The notes under the pieces are model-generated. The model saw only the letters and a list, made by a program, of their open reading frames with translations. It did not search any database and had not been told where the DNA came from. A stretch of DNA of 64,000 bases from an uncultured Victivallaceae bacterium (GTDB lineage: Bacteria; Verrucomicrobiota; Lentisphaeria; Victivallales; Victivallaceae). Shown in pieces: positions 18,710 through 28,500 of the stretch. The position numbers were made by a program, and so were the translations under genes. Where the stretch lies: the NCBI GenBank assembly GCA_944392655.1, contig CALXXL010000002.1, positions 172,944-236,943 on the forward strand, written 5' to 3'. The number at the start of each line of letters is the position of its first letter. Position 1 is the stretch's first letter.

Positions 18710-20536
18710 ATGGTAAAGTATCTTAATGACTGCCCCACCAATAACACAAAGCTCGCCGCTTGGGTTGAAGAGTGGGCAAAAATCTGCAAGCCGGAAGGCG
18801 TTTACTGGTGTGATGGTTCACAGGCAGAATACAATCGTCTGTGCGATGAACTGGTTGAAAGCGGTCTGGCGACCCGCCTGAATCCGAAAAAGCGTCCGAA
18901 CAGTCTGCTGTTCCGCTCTGACCCCAGCGACGTAGCCCGTGTTGAAGCCCGTACCTACATTGCTTCCGAAAAACAGGAAGATGCCGGTCCGACCAACAAC
19001 TGGATTGACCCGAAAGAACTTAAGAAGACCATGCTCGGTCTCTATGATGGTTGCATGCGCGGCCGTATCATGTATGTAATTCCGTTCTCCATGGGTCCGG
19101 TAGGCTCCAAGATCGCCAAGATCGGTGTTGAACTCACCGACTCTGCTTACGTTGTTATCAACATGCATGTAATGACCCGTGTTGGCACCAAGGTTCTTGA
19201 AGTTCTCGGTGCTGATGGCGAATTTGTTCCGTGCGTACACTCTGTTGGTAAGCCTCTCGCCCCCGGCGAAAGCGACAACGGTATCTGGCCGTGCGCTCCG
19301 ATCGAACAGAAATACATTGCGCACTTCCCGGAAACCCGCGAAATCTGGTCTTACGGTTCCGGTTACGGCGGCAACGCTCTGCTCGGCAAAAAATGCCTTG
19401 CTCTGCGTATCGCTTCTGTTCAGGCCCGCGATGAAGGCTGGATGGCTGAACACATGCTCATCCTCAAGCTGACCAATCCGGAAGGCGAAGTTAAATATGT
19501 TACCGGCGCGTTCCCGTCTGCCTGCGGCAAGACCAACCTCGCGATGCTTATTCCGTCCATCAAAGGATGGAAGGTTGAAACTGTCGGCGACGATATCGCC
19601 TGGATGAAGTTCGGCGAAGACGGCAGACTCTATGCCATCAACCCGGAAGCCGGTTTCTTCGGCGTAGCTCCCGGCACCAATATGCAGTCCAACCCCAACG
19701 CCATGGCATCCTGCAGCAAGGATACCATCTTCACCAACGTTGCATTGACTGAAGACGGCGACGTATGGTGGGAAGGCATCGGCTATGACGCCCCCGGCAA
19801 ACTGATCGATTGGAAAGGCCAGGAATGGGATCAGGCGACAGCTACTACTCCGGCCGCTCACCCGAACGCCCGTTTCACCGCCCGTGCGGCCAACTGCCCG
19901 GCTATCGCTTCCAACTGGGAAGATCCTGCCGGCGTTCCGATCTCCGCGTTCCTCTTCGGCGGACGTCGTCCCTCTACTGTTCCGTTGATCCATCAGTCCT
20001 TTGACTGGAATCACGGCGTATTCATGGGTTCTATCGTCGGTTCTGAAGTTACCGCCGCGGCTCTCGACCTTAAGGCCGGTACCGTTCGCCGCGACCCGTT
20101 CGCTATGCTCCCGTTCTGCGGATATAACATGGGCGATTACTTCAAACATTGGCTCGATATCGGCAAGACCGGCGATGCCGATAAACTCCCGAAGATCTTC
20201 TATGTCAACTGGTTCCGTAAGACTCCGGAAGGCAAATGGCTCTGGCCGGGATTCGGCGACAACAGCCGCGTTCTCAAATGGATCTTCAACCGCTGCGATA
20301 ACGCTATCGACGCTGAAAAGACCCAGATCGGTTATATGCCGAAGGTAGACGATATCGACCGCACCGGCCTCGAAGAAAAGGTCACCCGCGAAGATATGGA
20401 ACAGCTGTTGGCTATCGATGTCGAAGGCTGGAAGAAGGAAGTCGAAATGATCAAGGAACACTACAAACGCTTCGGCTCTCATCTGCCGAAAGAGCTCGAA
20501 GATCAGCTCGCTGCTTTGGAAGCCCGCCTTGGTTAA
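18710..20536 (+). CDS. pckG: Phosphoenolpyruvate carboxykinase (GTP)
   Basis: Interconverts oxaloacetate plus GTP with phosphoenolpyruvate, CO2 and GDP (cytosolic; gluconeogenesis or anaplerotic CO2 fixation in fermenters). The 608-residue length is normal for the GTP-dependent class. Seen: the kinase-1a loop [14 protein letters not shown] near residues 267-280, the substrate-binding [14 protein letters not shown] segment, the kinase-2 GDDIAWM motif, and [11 protein letters not shown]. Strong AAAGGAG site and tandem terminators. Codon choice is more regular than in neighbours, consistent with high expression. With malic enzyme (50367-51695) and the beta-carbonic anhydrase (36858-37514) it fits C3/C4 carbon metabolism of a fermentative gut bacterium; this link is inference. 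Confidence 0.98.
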   Translation: MVKYLNDCPTNNTKLAAWVEEWAKICKPEGVYWCDGSQAEYNRLCDELVESGLATRLNPKKRPNSLLFRSDPSDVARVEARTYIASEKQEDAGPTNNWIDPKELKKTMLGLYDGCMRGRIMYVIPFSMGPVGSKIAKIGVELTDSAYVVINMHVMTRVGTKVLEVLGADGEFVPCVHSVGKPLAPGESDNGIWPCAPIEQKYIAHFPETREIWSYGSGYGGNALLGKKCLALRIASVQARDEGWMAEHMLILKLTNPEGEVKYVTGAFPSACGKTNLAMLIPSIKGWKVETVGDDIAWMKFGEDGRLYAINPEAGFFGVAPGTNMQSNPNAMASCSKDTIFTNVALTEDGDVWWEGIGYDAPGKLIDWKGQEWDQATATTPAAHPNARFTARAANCPAIASNWEDPAGVPISAFLFGGRRPSTVPLIHQSFDWNHGVFMGSIVGSEVTAAALDLKAGTVRRDPFAMLPFCGYNMGDYFKHWLDIGKTGDADKLPKIFYVNWFRKTPEGKWLWPGFGDNSRVLKWIFNRCDNAIDAEKTQIGYMPKVDDIDRTGLEEKVTREDMEQLLAIDVEGWKKEVEMIKEHYKRFGSHLPKELEDQLAALEARLG

Positions 20537-20548
20537 TTTGACCTCAGA

Positions 20549-20571
20549 AATGCCCGGAATCGGGCGTTTTT
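20549..20571 (+). terminator. First terminator after pckG
   Basis: GCCCG (20552-20556), four-base loop, CGGGC (20561-20565), then GTTTTT. Confidence 0.8.
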
Positions 20572-20585
20572 GAACCTAAATTAAT

Positions 20586-20614
20586 ACCCTCCGGATTCAC
20601 TCCGGAGGGTTTTT
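20586..20614 (+). terminator. Second, stronger terminator after pckG
   Basis: ACCCTCCGGA (20586-20595) pairs with TCCGGAGGGT (20601-20610) and is followed by TTTT. Two terminators in tandem suggest a strongly transcribed gene upstream. The rest of the 20537-20865 gap holds only the promoter of the GH84-like gene. Confidence 0.9.
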
Positions 20615-20791
20615 ATTGCCAATTAAACAACCCAAAATCTCTCCTTCAATACCTCATATTAACTCAGTTTTTAAGCCAAATCTTCACTCATAACTATGAC
20701 CAGCCGGAGCTTTTCCACCGCTTTTTGACACTTTCAGCTACATTTGGAAGAACTTTGTTAATAAAAATATTAATTCCGTAATCCTGCCGGT

Positions 20792-20819
20792 TTGATTTAT
20801 ACGCCGTTCGGTGTATACT
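20792..20819 (+). promoter_or_regulatory. Candidate promoter of GH84-like gene
   Basis: TTGATT (20792-20797), 16 bp, TATACT (20814-20819), then a leader of about 40 nt with AGGA before the ATG at 20866. Confidence 0.6.
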
Positions 20820-20865
20820 CTAAAATAAGACTCTTTTTTTAACCGCATCACAACAGGATAACACT

Positions 20866-23088
20866 ATGAAAAAATTTCTGGCTTTTGCCGCTTCTATGAT
20901 TGCCGCTATAATGATGCCGGCAGAGATGACACCTCCGTTTTACAACGGCAGCATCTCCCCTGCTCCACAGCAGATCAACAGCCAATTTGTCAATATACCG
21001 GTTGACCAGAATTCAGTATCTATCAGCATCGGCAGCAATCCCACCAAATCTGCCCCAATCGCTATGAGCCTCCTCCAACAGCGGCTGGAAAATCTAAAAC
21101 ACTCAAATCCGGAAAAGGTCAATATCATACTCGGACTTATCTCCGACCCGGAATTTAAAGATATCAACCTCGACTCCGGAAAAATTCAGAATAAACCCGA
21201 AGCGTATATTATAAAGGTCGACCATAACCCCGGCCAGACTACCAATATTTATGCCGCCGGCAGCGACAATAGAGGCGTATTCTATGCCGCTATGACTATT
21301 TTGCAGCTGATTGATCAGGAAAATTCCACCCTCAATATCGCGGATATCGTCGATTTCCCCGTTTGGCAGAAGAGATTTATGACCGACTACTTCCTCCCAC
21401 GCAAAGAGAGCTTCCCCAAGACTTTCGCCATGTGGAAAATCAACGGTTACGCCTGGCAGACCGCCGCATCATGGCATGACCTCGACCTGAATACCGAACC
21501 GGTTTACGGCTCTTTCGCCACCACTAAAGAGGCTCTGGAGGATTTCAAATCATTTTATGAGCAGTCCGGAGGTCTAGTCGACCTTATGCTCGCTCCAAGA
21601 CTATACGGCTACAAGGATGTTGAACGGTTTGACGCCGCTAATGAAGAGCATATACGCCAACTTATCGAATACTGCCGCACCGCAGCAGAGTACCATGTCT
21701 CCCACATTATGCTGAGAGTTGACGACGTATTGCCGCAGATTGAAGGCAAATATCAGTTCGCATCCGAAAACGAGGCTAAAAAATTCAACTCCCCGGGCGA
21801 GGCTCACGGCTATATTATGCGCCGACTTTATGACGCCCTGCATCCGGATTTCCCGAATTTGCAGCTCTCTTTCTGCCCCGGACCGTATACCATTGATTCC
21901 CACCGCGCCGAACAGGATCCCGCAAAAACCTATCTCCACGACCTTGCCGCGGCTATGCCGGAAGAGGTCTATATCGTATGGACCGGACGCGATGTATGCA
22001 CTCCCGTAATCACACGGGAGGATACTCTGAGATATCTGAACCTTATCAATAATCATAAACTCTATACATGGCATAATCCCGATCTTATTACCAATATCCT
22101 CGCATGTCCCGACAACCTCGATTTCTATCCCGGATATGACCAGGTGGGAGACAGCATTTTCTTTGCCAACAGCGAAGGCACCGGAAAATACCGCAACCGG
22201 CCATCCGACCTCACCTACAACGACTACCTCTGGAATCCAAACGCATACCGGGGCAGCGATACCTATATCAAAAATATGGCGCTTCAGACCGGAGTGAAAA
22301 ATACCGCCGGATATAAAAATATGTTACAGATGCTGCGCGATCTCAAAAAATGCGAAGATAAACAGCTTAAACTTAAAATTATCGCCAATATCCGCGAACT
22401 CGCCGCTGAATTCGACGATAAACTCGATCAGGCATGGCTGCACCAGCTCCTTGAACGCGAATATGCCAACGCTTCCACCCCAACCACCACCATCCTCGTT
22501 CCATCCGGCCCCCTCAATATCGTTCCGGACGGCGAATTCAATGAGGAAATATGGCAGTATCATGCCGAAAAGTTCACCTTGAACAATATCGACGGAAATC
22601 GCCCGGATGAACAGTTCCGCACCTCGGGAATGATATATTACAACCGCAGTGCCGATACCGTTTTCCTCGCTATCGAATGCAAAAATCCATCCCCGGCAAC
22701 AGCAGCGCAACTCCCGCGCGACAGCCGCGACATAATGAAAAATGACTCCATTTTAATGAGCTTTATACCAGTAGAGGAGCGTCAGTGCGATATCGCTTTC
22801 GACTCCGCCGGTAACCGCTACGACCAGTATCACTGGGTACTCGACTGGGATCCGGAATGGCAGCTCGCAGTCAAAAACAACAGCGACGGCTGGTGCGCCG
22901 AAGCCGCTATACCTATTGACGCATTCCGGCAGGCAACTATGCCGGAAAATGATGAGATCAACCCGGGAACCGCATGGTACTTCCAGATTGTACGCAATAT
23001 CCCCGGCAGCGAACAACTCTACCTCTCCACCCCGACCCGCAACGATACCCGCGATATGGGGCGTTATGCAAAATTGATTTTCCAGTAA
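20866..23088 (+). CDS. GH84-like beta-N-acetylglucosaminidase with C-terminal CBM9-like domain
   Basis: 740 residues with an N-terminal signal peptide (MKKFLAFAASMIAAIMMPA), so exported. Residues about 20-160 resemble the alpha/beta domain that precedes GH84 and GH20 catalytic barrels (GSDNRGVFYAAMTILQLI). The barrel at about 165-470 shows the paired aspartates of GH84 in MLRVDDVLP (Asp286-Asp287) and the family IVWTGRDVCTP loop. Residues about 545-740 look like a family-9 carbohydrate-binding/DOMON-like domain (PDGEFNEEIW to the end). It should remove terminal N-acetylglucosamine from host glycans such as mucin. It lies 21 bp upstream of a sialate O-acetylesterase and is probably co-transcribed with it. 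Confidence 0.8.
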   Translation: MKKFLAFAASMIAAIMMPAEMTPPFYNGSISPAPQQINSQFVNIPVDQNSVSISIGSNPTKSAPIAMSLLQQRLENLKHSNPEKVNIILGLISDPEFKDINLDSGKIQNKPEAYIIKVDHNPGQTTNIYAAGSDNRGVFYAAMTILQLIDQENSTLNIADIVDFPVWQKRFMTDYFLPRKESFPKTFAMWKINGYAWQTAASWHDLDLNTEPVYGSFATTKEALEDFKSFYEQSGGLVDLMLAPRLYGYKDVERFDAANEEHIRQLIEYCRTAAEYHVSHIMLRVDDVLPQIEGKYQFASENEAKKFNSPGEAHGYIMRRLYDALHPDFPNLQLSFCPGPYTIDSHRAEQDPAKTYLHDLAAAMPEEVYIVWTGRDVCTPVITREDTLRYLNLINNHKLYTWHNPDLITNILACPDNLDFYPGYDQVGDSIFFANSEGTGKYRNRPSDLTYNDYLWNPNAYRGSDTYIKNMALQTGVKNTAGYKNMLQMLRDLKKCEDKQLKLKIIANIRELAAEFDDKLDQAWLHQLLEREYANASTPTTTILVPSGPLNIVPDGEFNEEIWQYHAEKFTLNNIDGNRPDEQFRTSGMIYYNRSADTVFLAIECKNPSPATAAQLPRDSRDIMKNDSILMSFIPVEERQCDIAFDSAGNRYDQYHWVLDWDPEWQLAVKNNSDGWCAEAAIPIDAFRQATMPENDEINPGTAWYFQIVRNIPGSEQLYLSTPTRNDTRDMGRYAKLIFQ

Positions 23089-23109
23089 TTTTTTATAAAA
23101 GGAGCAGAA

Positions 23110-25185
23110 ATGAAAAGATTTATAGGTATTATGGCGGCAGCCGCCGCCGCTCTGTGGCAGTTCGGCGCATACGCCCTCGAACTGCCGCCCCTCTTCCGCG
23201 ATCACGCTGTACTTCAGCGCGATAAGATTATCCCCGTATGGGGCAAGGCGGAACCGGGGACAACTGTCAAAGTCCAGCTTAACGGACATACCGCAAGAAC
23301 TCTCGCCAATCTGGAGGGGAATTTTTCCGCCTATCTGCCTGCTCAGACCGCAGGAGGACCGTTCGAATTGACGGTGACTGAGGTTGAGTCGGGCAAGACA
23401 ATCACATCAAAAGATATTTATATCGGTGAAGTGTGGCTCGCCGGAGGACAGTCCAACATGGCGTGGGCTCTCAAGCAGGTCAAGTCCGTCGACACCGGCA
23501 AAATCGACCTGCCGCTTATCCGCTTCTTCGCCGTGCCGCTGACTACCCAGCCCGGTACATTGACCGAGGCTCAGGGAGAGTGGAAACTGGCAAATCCGGA
23601 AAACTCACCGGCTTTCTCCGCCGTCGCATTCTTCTTCGCTCAGAAAATGCAGCAGGAACTCGGCGTACCCGTCGGGATCATCAGCTCCAACTGGGGCGGC
23701 ACCATCGCCGAAGCATGGACCAGCAGAGCCACGCTTATGCAGGACCCCAAATACCGCGAAACCATGCAGAACGAACTGCTCAATAAAATGAACGCTGAAT
23801 CATGGTGGAGTTCATACGGCGATAAATATCTGCACGACTGGTTCGTATTTGACCACAATAAAATGATCGCGGTTATGTCCGCCCAGCAGGAACCGGATCC
23901 GGAAATGAGCGACACTACCAAAGAATTCTGTCAGCAGCAGGCTGATGAACTTAAAACTCTCGCCGACAAACTCGCCGATAACGTGGGCGAAAAAGAGGAA
24001 TGGGGCAGCCCCGATTACAACGCCGCACAGTGGGATAACGCGACTCTGCCCGCTATATGGGCCAATATCGGCGAACAGTATAACATTAACGGCGTAGTGT
24101 GGTTCCGCAAGGAGATCAATATCGCACCGGAAGACGCTGGCAAGGATATCGTTCTGCACCTGGGGGCAATTGATAAAAATGATATAACCTATTTCAATAT
24201 GGTTAAAGTGGGACAGACCGGCAATAACTTTGACGAAAATGTATGGAATGTGCCAAGAACTTACTCCGTGCCGGGGAAACTGGTTAAACCGGGAAAAAAT
24301 ATTATCGCCGTACGCAATGTCTCGCATATGTTCGCCGGCGGCATGACCGGTCCGGCCGACGCAATGTTCGTCCAGACAGCTTCGCAGAAAATACCGCTTT
24401 CAGGTACTTGGCAGTGCAAAATCGAACAGAACGCAGGACTCAGAAAAAGCCCCGTCAATCAGCCAGGAACCATGTATGTTTATTCCATCCTGTATCACAA
24501 TATGATCGAACCCCTGATCCCGTACGCCATCCGCGGTGTAATATGGTATCAGGGCGAAGCCAATGAGTGGCGCGCCGGCGAATACGCTCATTTGATGGAA
24601 CTCCTGATCAATGACTGGAGATACAATTTCCAGCAGGGCGAAATCCCGTTCCTCCAGGTGCAGCTCGCCAATTTCCAGGAACCAGCAGAATATCAGGATA
24701 ACTCAACATGGGCAAGAATAAGAGAGGCGCAGTTCCAGGCCGCCAAGGCAACCGGAAATTTGATCGCTACCGCGGTAGACCTCGGCGAAGCTGGTAATAT
24801 CCACCCCGCAAGAAAACAGGAGGTCGGAGAAAGACTCGCTAATTGCGCCCTTAAACAGGTCTTCAATAAAGATGTTCAGGCCATGGGACCTGTAGCGGAA
24901 AAGTTTGAAGTGAAAGATGGCAAAATTATTGTCACCTTCGCCAACGCCGACGACGGACTCGTTCTCTCCAAAGGCGACAGCATTCAGACTATGATGATCG
25001 CCGGTGAGGATAAGGTTTTTAAACCGGCCAAAACCACTATCGAGGGCAATACCGTCACCGTTTGGTCCGAGGACGTTCCCAATCCGTGCGCCGTACGTTA
25101 TGCCTGGGCACAGAATCCGGAAGCCGCCAACCTCTATAATAAGGCAAAGCTGCCGGCATTCCCATTCCGCTCCGATAACTGGTAG
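23110..25185 (+). CDS. Sialate O-acetylesterase (SGNH/SASA)
   Basis: 691 residues with a signal peptide (MKRFIGIMAAAAAALWQFGA). After a beta-sandwich N-terminal region (LPPLFRDHAVLQRDKIIPVW, typical of this family) comes the nucleophile motif AGGQSNM with Ser115. Later VIWYQGEAN carries a second conserved block, and a beta-galactosidase-like jelly-roll insert lies between them (NGVVWFRKEINI). The enzyme should remove O-acetyl groups from sialic acids or acetylated plant polysaccharide, outside the inner membrane. Together with the GH84-like neighbour it suggests trimming of host mucin glycans; related SASA proteins also act on xylan-type substrates, so the substrate remains open. Confidence 0.9.
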   Translation: MKRFIGIMAAAAAALWQFGAYALELPPLFRDHAVLQRDKIIPVWGKAEPGTTVKVQLNGHTARTLANLEGNFSAYLPAQTAGGPFELTVTEVESGKTITSKDIYIGEVWLAGGQSNMAWALKQVKSVDTGKIDLPLIRFFAVPLTTQPGTLTEAQGEWKLANPENSPAFSAVAFFFAQKMQQELGVPVGIISSNWGGTIAEAWTSRATLMQDPKYRETMQNELLNKMNAESWWSSYGDKYLHDWFVFDHNKMIAVMSAQQEPDPEMSDTTKEFCQQQADELKTLADKLADNVGEKEEWGSPDYNAAQWDNATLPAIWANIGEQYNINGVVWFRKEINIAPEDAGKDIVLHLGAIDKNDITYFNMVKVGQTGNNFDENVWNVPRTYSVPGKLVKPGKNIIAVRNVSHMFAGGMTGPADAMFVQTASQKIPLSGTWQCKIEQNAGLRKSPVNQPGTMYVYSILYHNMIEPLIPYAIRGVIWYQGEANEWRAGEYAHLMELLINDWRYNFQQGEIPFLQVQLANFQEPAEYQDNSTWARIREAQFQAAKATGNLIATAVDLGEAGNIHPARKQEVGERLANCALKQVFNKDVQAMGPVAEKFEVKDGKIIVTFANADDGLVLSKGDSIQTMMIAGEDKVFKPAKTTIEGNTVTVWSEDVPNPCAVRYAWAQNPEAANLYNKAKLPAFPFRSDNW

Positions 25186-25192
25186 AATGGCT

Positions 25193-25232
25193 GGCAAAAA
25201 AAAGAGACCGGATGAAAATCCGGTCTTTTTTT
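25193..25232. terminator. Bidirectional terminator between esterase and small ORF
   Basis: GACCGGAT and ATCCGGTC form the stem, with A-rich DNA on the left and T-rich DNA on the right. It can therefore terminate the esterase operon on the plus strand and the giant gene / small ORF transcript on the minus strand. Confidence 0.9.
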
Positions 25233-25348
25233 ATCTCCCTATTTCCCCATAAACTATACAATGAATGGACGCCGGGACAGAAGCCCAGCAAACGGAGTGC
25301 GAAACAATTCCGCCAGAGATATTGACGGACAGAATCGTTTCAGCAGAA

Positions 25349-25483
25349 TTAAATCAGATCCTCCGGAGCACCCAGAAGACAACCCTCAGGCATCGGATCC
25401 TTGGTCGCTCCCTCGATAAACTCCACATCCCAGCCGGGAAATACAGACAACTCCGGCTTTTCATAACATATTTTCTTTACCAT
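25349..25483 (-). CDS. 44-residue small protein downstream of giant protein 2
   Basis: An ATG at 25483 preceded by AAGGAG with 8-base spacing opens a 44-codon frame ending in TAA at 25349. The product begins MVKKICYEKPELSVFPGW and ends LLGAPEDLI. The opening K-YEKPEL resembles the abundant small KPEL-type peptides of unknown function in gut Bacteroidales and others, which are sometimes taken for modified-peptide precursors. That likeness is from memory and short. It lies 87 bp downstream of the giant gene on the same strand. Good ribosome site, no known family. Confidence 0.55.
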   Translation of the reverse strand: MVKKICYEKPELSVFPGWDVEFIEGATKDPMPEGCLLGAPEDLI

Positions 25484-25528
25484 TATATCAACTCCTTGGA
25501 TTGTTATTATTTCTTATTCATAACTGCA

Positions 25529-25546
25529 GTTCTGCCACGGCAGAAC
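25529..25546. other. Perfect inverted repeat between giant gene 2 and small ORF
   Basis: GTTCTGCC-AC-GGCAGAAC is a perfect 8-bp inverted repeat in the 87-bp gap between the giant gene stop and the small ORF. It is not followed by U residues, so it is not a standard terminator; an RNA processing or attenuating hairpin is possible. Confidence 0.5.
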
Positions 25547-25570
25547 AGACGCCGCGGCAGAATACGGATA

Positions 25571-28500
25571 TCAGAACCTGGTGTAGCTGGCTGTCAGAAT
25601 GTTGCCGTCAAGTTTCAACTCAAACTGACCGGATTCCAGATCGTAAGCCGTACCATAGGCAAATTCCGCAAACATTATACCATCGGCATCAAATAACGAT
25701 ACTTTTACATCTTCAAGCGATACTCCATCCGAAATTTCCATCAGTTCAAATGAGAAACCATCACTGTATGAGCTTTCATCAAAGTTGAAACCAATGTTTT
25801 CCCCGGATCCGGCACCGAACCATAGCTCACCGGTGACAAACATATCTGCCGAACTGCGCCCATTTAAATCAAATACTATGGTGTCACAGCCAAGATAACC
25901 GTTGCTCAACGTTACCGATGTCTCACCGGAAAAGACCACTCTGTCCATACCGGAAATCGTGCCGTTGAACACCCCGGTGTAGTCGGAAAACTCTATCGTT
26001 GAGTCGCCTTTTATTCCAGTTCCGTCTACACGACCGGTAAACAGCAGATTGTCTCCACTGCCCTTGAATATTACCAGGCCGGTTTCACAGATTGAACTGC
26101 CACTCTGACGCAGATTTAAACCTCCTCCGTAGATGTTGCCCATTACCGTAGTCTGCAACGAAGTGGCGTCTATCACCACTACCGAGGAGGAAACCATGTT
26201 GTCACCACCATCGTAACTGTAACCACCACCGTAAACACTGTCTGTCACTACCCCACCGGAAATAGTGATCTCGACATTGCCTGCCGACGCCACCGAACCT
26301 GATCCAGACGCAGCAGCCCCGCCTATTACCTGACCAACCGTTGCTCCGCCACTTATCGTTATACTGACGTTCTGGCCGGATACCGATCCGCCTTTGACCG
26401 CAAATCCTCCACCAACTACCCACGAACTGTCGTAGCCGGACAGCTGCTCAGAACGGACCTGTTTGACCGAACCGGTTATCGTTAAACTGATGTCACCGGA
26501 TACACGACTCACTCCTCCAGATACATCACTGCGGTTGCCGCCAATTATAAGACCACGGTATTCGCCTCCCGCAATATGCAGAGAAACATTGCCTGTTATG
26601 TCGCCATTGATGCTGCCTCCATAGACGTTGGCGTAATTCACACTGTCAAGAGATAACGTCGTCTTTACATCGCCAGTAATATCACTCTGACCTCCACCGG
26701 CAATGCTCTTAGCATAATCACCTCCTGTCAGATTCATGACTATGTCTCCAGTGATAACACTCGCTTCCAGTCCGCCACCCATTACATAGTTGTGCGAACC
26801 GCCGGAGATTTCCAGATTGACGGCATTCTCATTCGTCGCTCCAACCGAGACAGCGCCAGAACCTCCTCCATAGACAAATTCAGTTGTACCCGCAACTATC
26901 CAGATGTTCGTACCATCACTCAAAGCGGAAGAACCTGCCCCGTAAATCGACAGATTTTCTCCTCCCAAAACCTTGATCCAACTGGTGGACAACTCTTTAT
27001 CGCTGCTCCATGAGCCGTAGATCGACGCATCAACAGCTCCATCCACCAAAACCGCGGTCGACTGCGTGCCCTGCCCGTCGTTGAATATGTAACCGCCTAC
27101 TTCCGTCTCAAGTTTGTTGCCTAAATAAACTTCTCCACTGCCTTTGAAACTGTTTACATAACGCGGATTGTAACTCGTCGCCCAATCAGATTTCCAGCCA
27201 AAATCAAGATTCTCCGACGCTATCGCACGAACCTCCATCGTGAGGTTCTTGTCCGCTACCGTCCATACATAACGGTAACCATCCAACTCAAGCAAACCAC
27301 TCCGGGTGATCCTTTTGCCAGTGTCAACTCCATCTATCTCAAAGTCAAGCGAGAAACTCGAAAAACCATCGCTTATTAAATTATAATCACCCTGACGGGA
27401 CGCAATGTTCAACTTCTCAGATGAACCACTGCCGGTAAGCGTGGTGTTCTTGTAACCACTTATCATCGCTCCTGTCAGAAACCAGTTGCTCGAGGCATCT
27501 ATGATCAGCTGATTCGACGAGATTATATGCCCTTCCGAAATTATATTGCCTGTACCGGATACCGTCAGGACTATGTTCCGACCACTGTTTACGGCTATCG
27601 ACATGGTCGTATCTCCTGCCAGCGTTAACGACGTAATCTCACTGCCGTCTATGTCAACCGTCCCGGCAAGATCATTGAACGATACTCCCTTCAGATATAC
27701 TTCCCCTGTTAATACACGGCTGCGGCCATCAGCCTCTCCAGCTACACCCCAGTTGATTATACCATTCGTTACCGACAGATTGTTGATCGTACCACTGTTG
27801 AACGCCAAAGCTATCGTATCACGACTGCCACGGTCAAACACCGCGTTGTTCATTACACCGCTACCATCAAAAATAATCGAAGAATCATCGTAGAACGTTA
27901 TGTTATCTATCGTCCCAGCTCCGTACATCTTGTAGATCGAACTGTCGTGCAAGGTTATGTCCTGGGAAAGGCCAGTGTAATTGTCATAAACATAAATTAC
28001 ACTGGAGTCAAACAATTCTACTTTGCTCAATACCGTGTCGTGCATCACCTCCAGCGTACTGTTGTAACGCAATACGCCATTGCTCATCGTCGTACCATAA
28101 TAGACTTGAGCCCAGTTGGCTGATACCCCGTCGCGGGACGCGGTAAATTCAAAACCGTCTACCGTTACATGCGCCGTCTGACCCCAGTTGCCAAAGGTTA
28201 AAACCACCCCGCCACTGCCATTATCACTGACATACAGGTTCTTTATCGTACCTGTGTTCGCAAAGTTGTACTGCTCGCCATTGTAGGCCTCCGGACTGTC
28301 CGCCGTACCATAAGGAACATTCTTGCTCAACAACGCCAGACCGTCAAACTCATAGTTGCTGATCAGCTTCGTCGGCAACGCACTGTTCTTTACTATAATG
28401 TTTTTGAACTTGCAACCGTCCGCGTATTCCGTCAGATCCAGCTTGCCGTTCTCTATATACAAATCGCTGATCTCAGCCCCGGAAGCTACTTTGACACTGC

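Noticed and set aside
18818..20482. 554-codon open frame antisense to pckG
   Set aside because: pckG is certain on the other strand. The antisense frame lacks domains and arises from the biased codon use of the sense gene.
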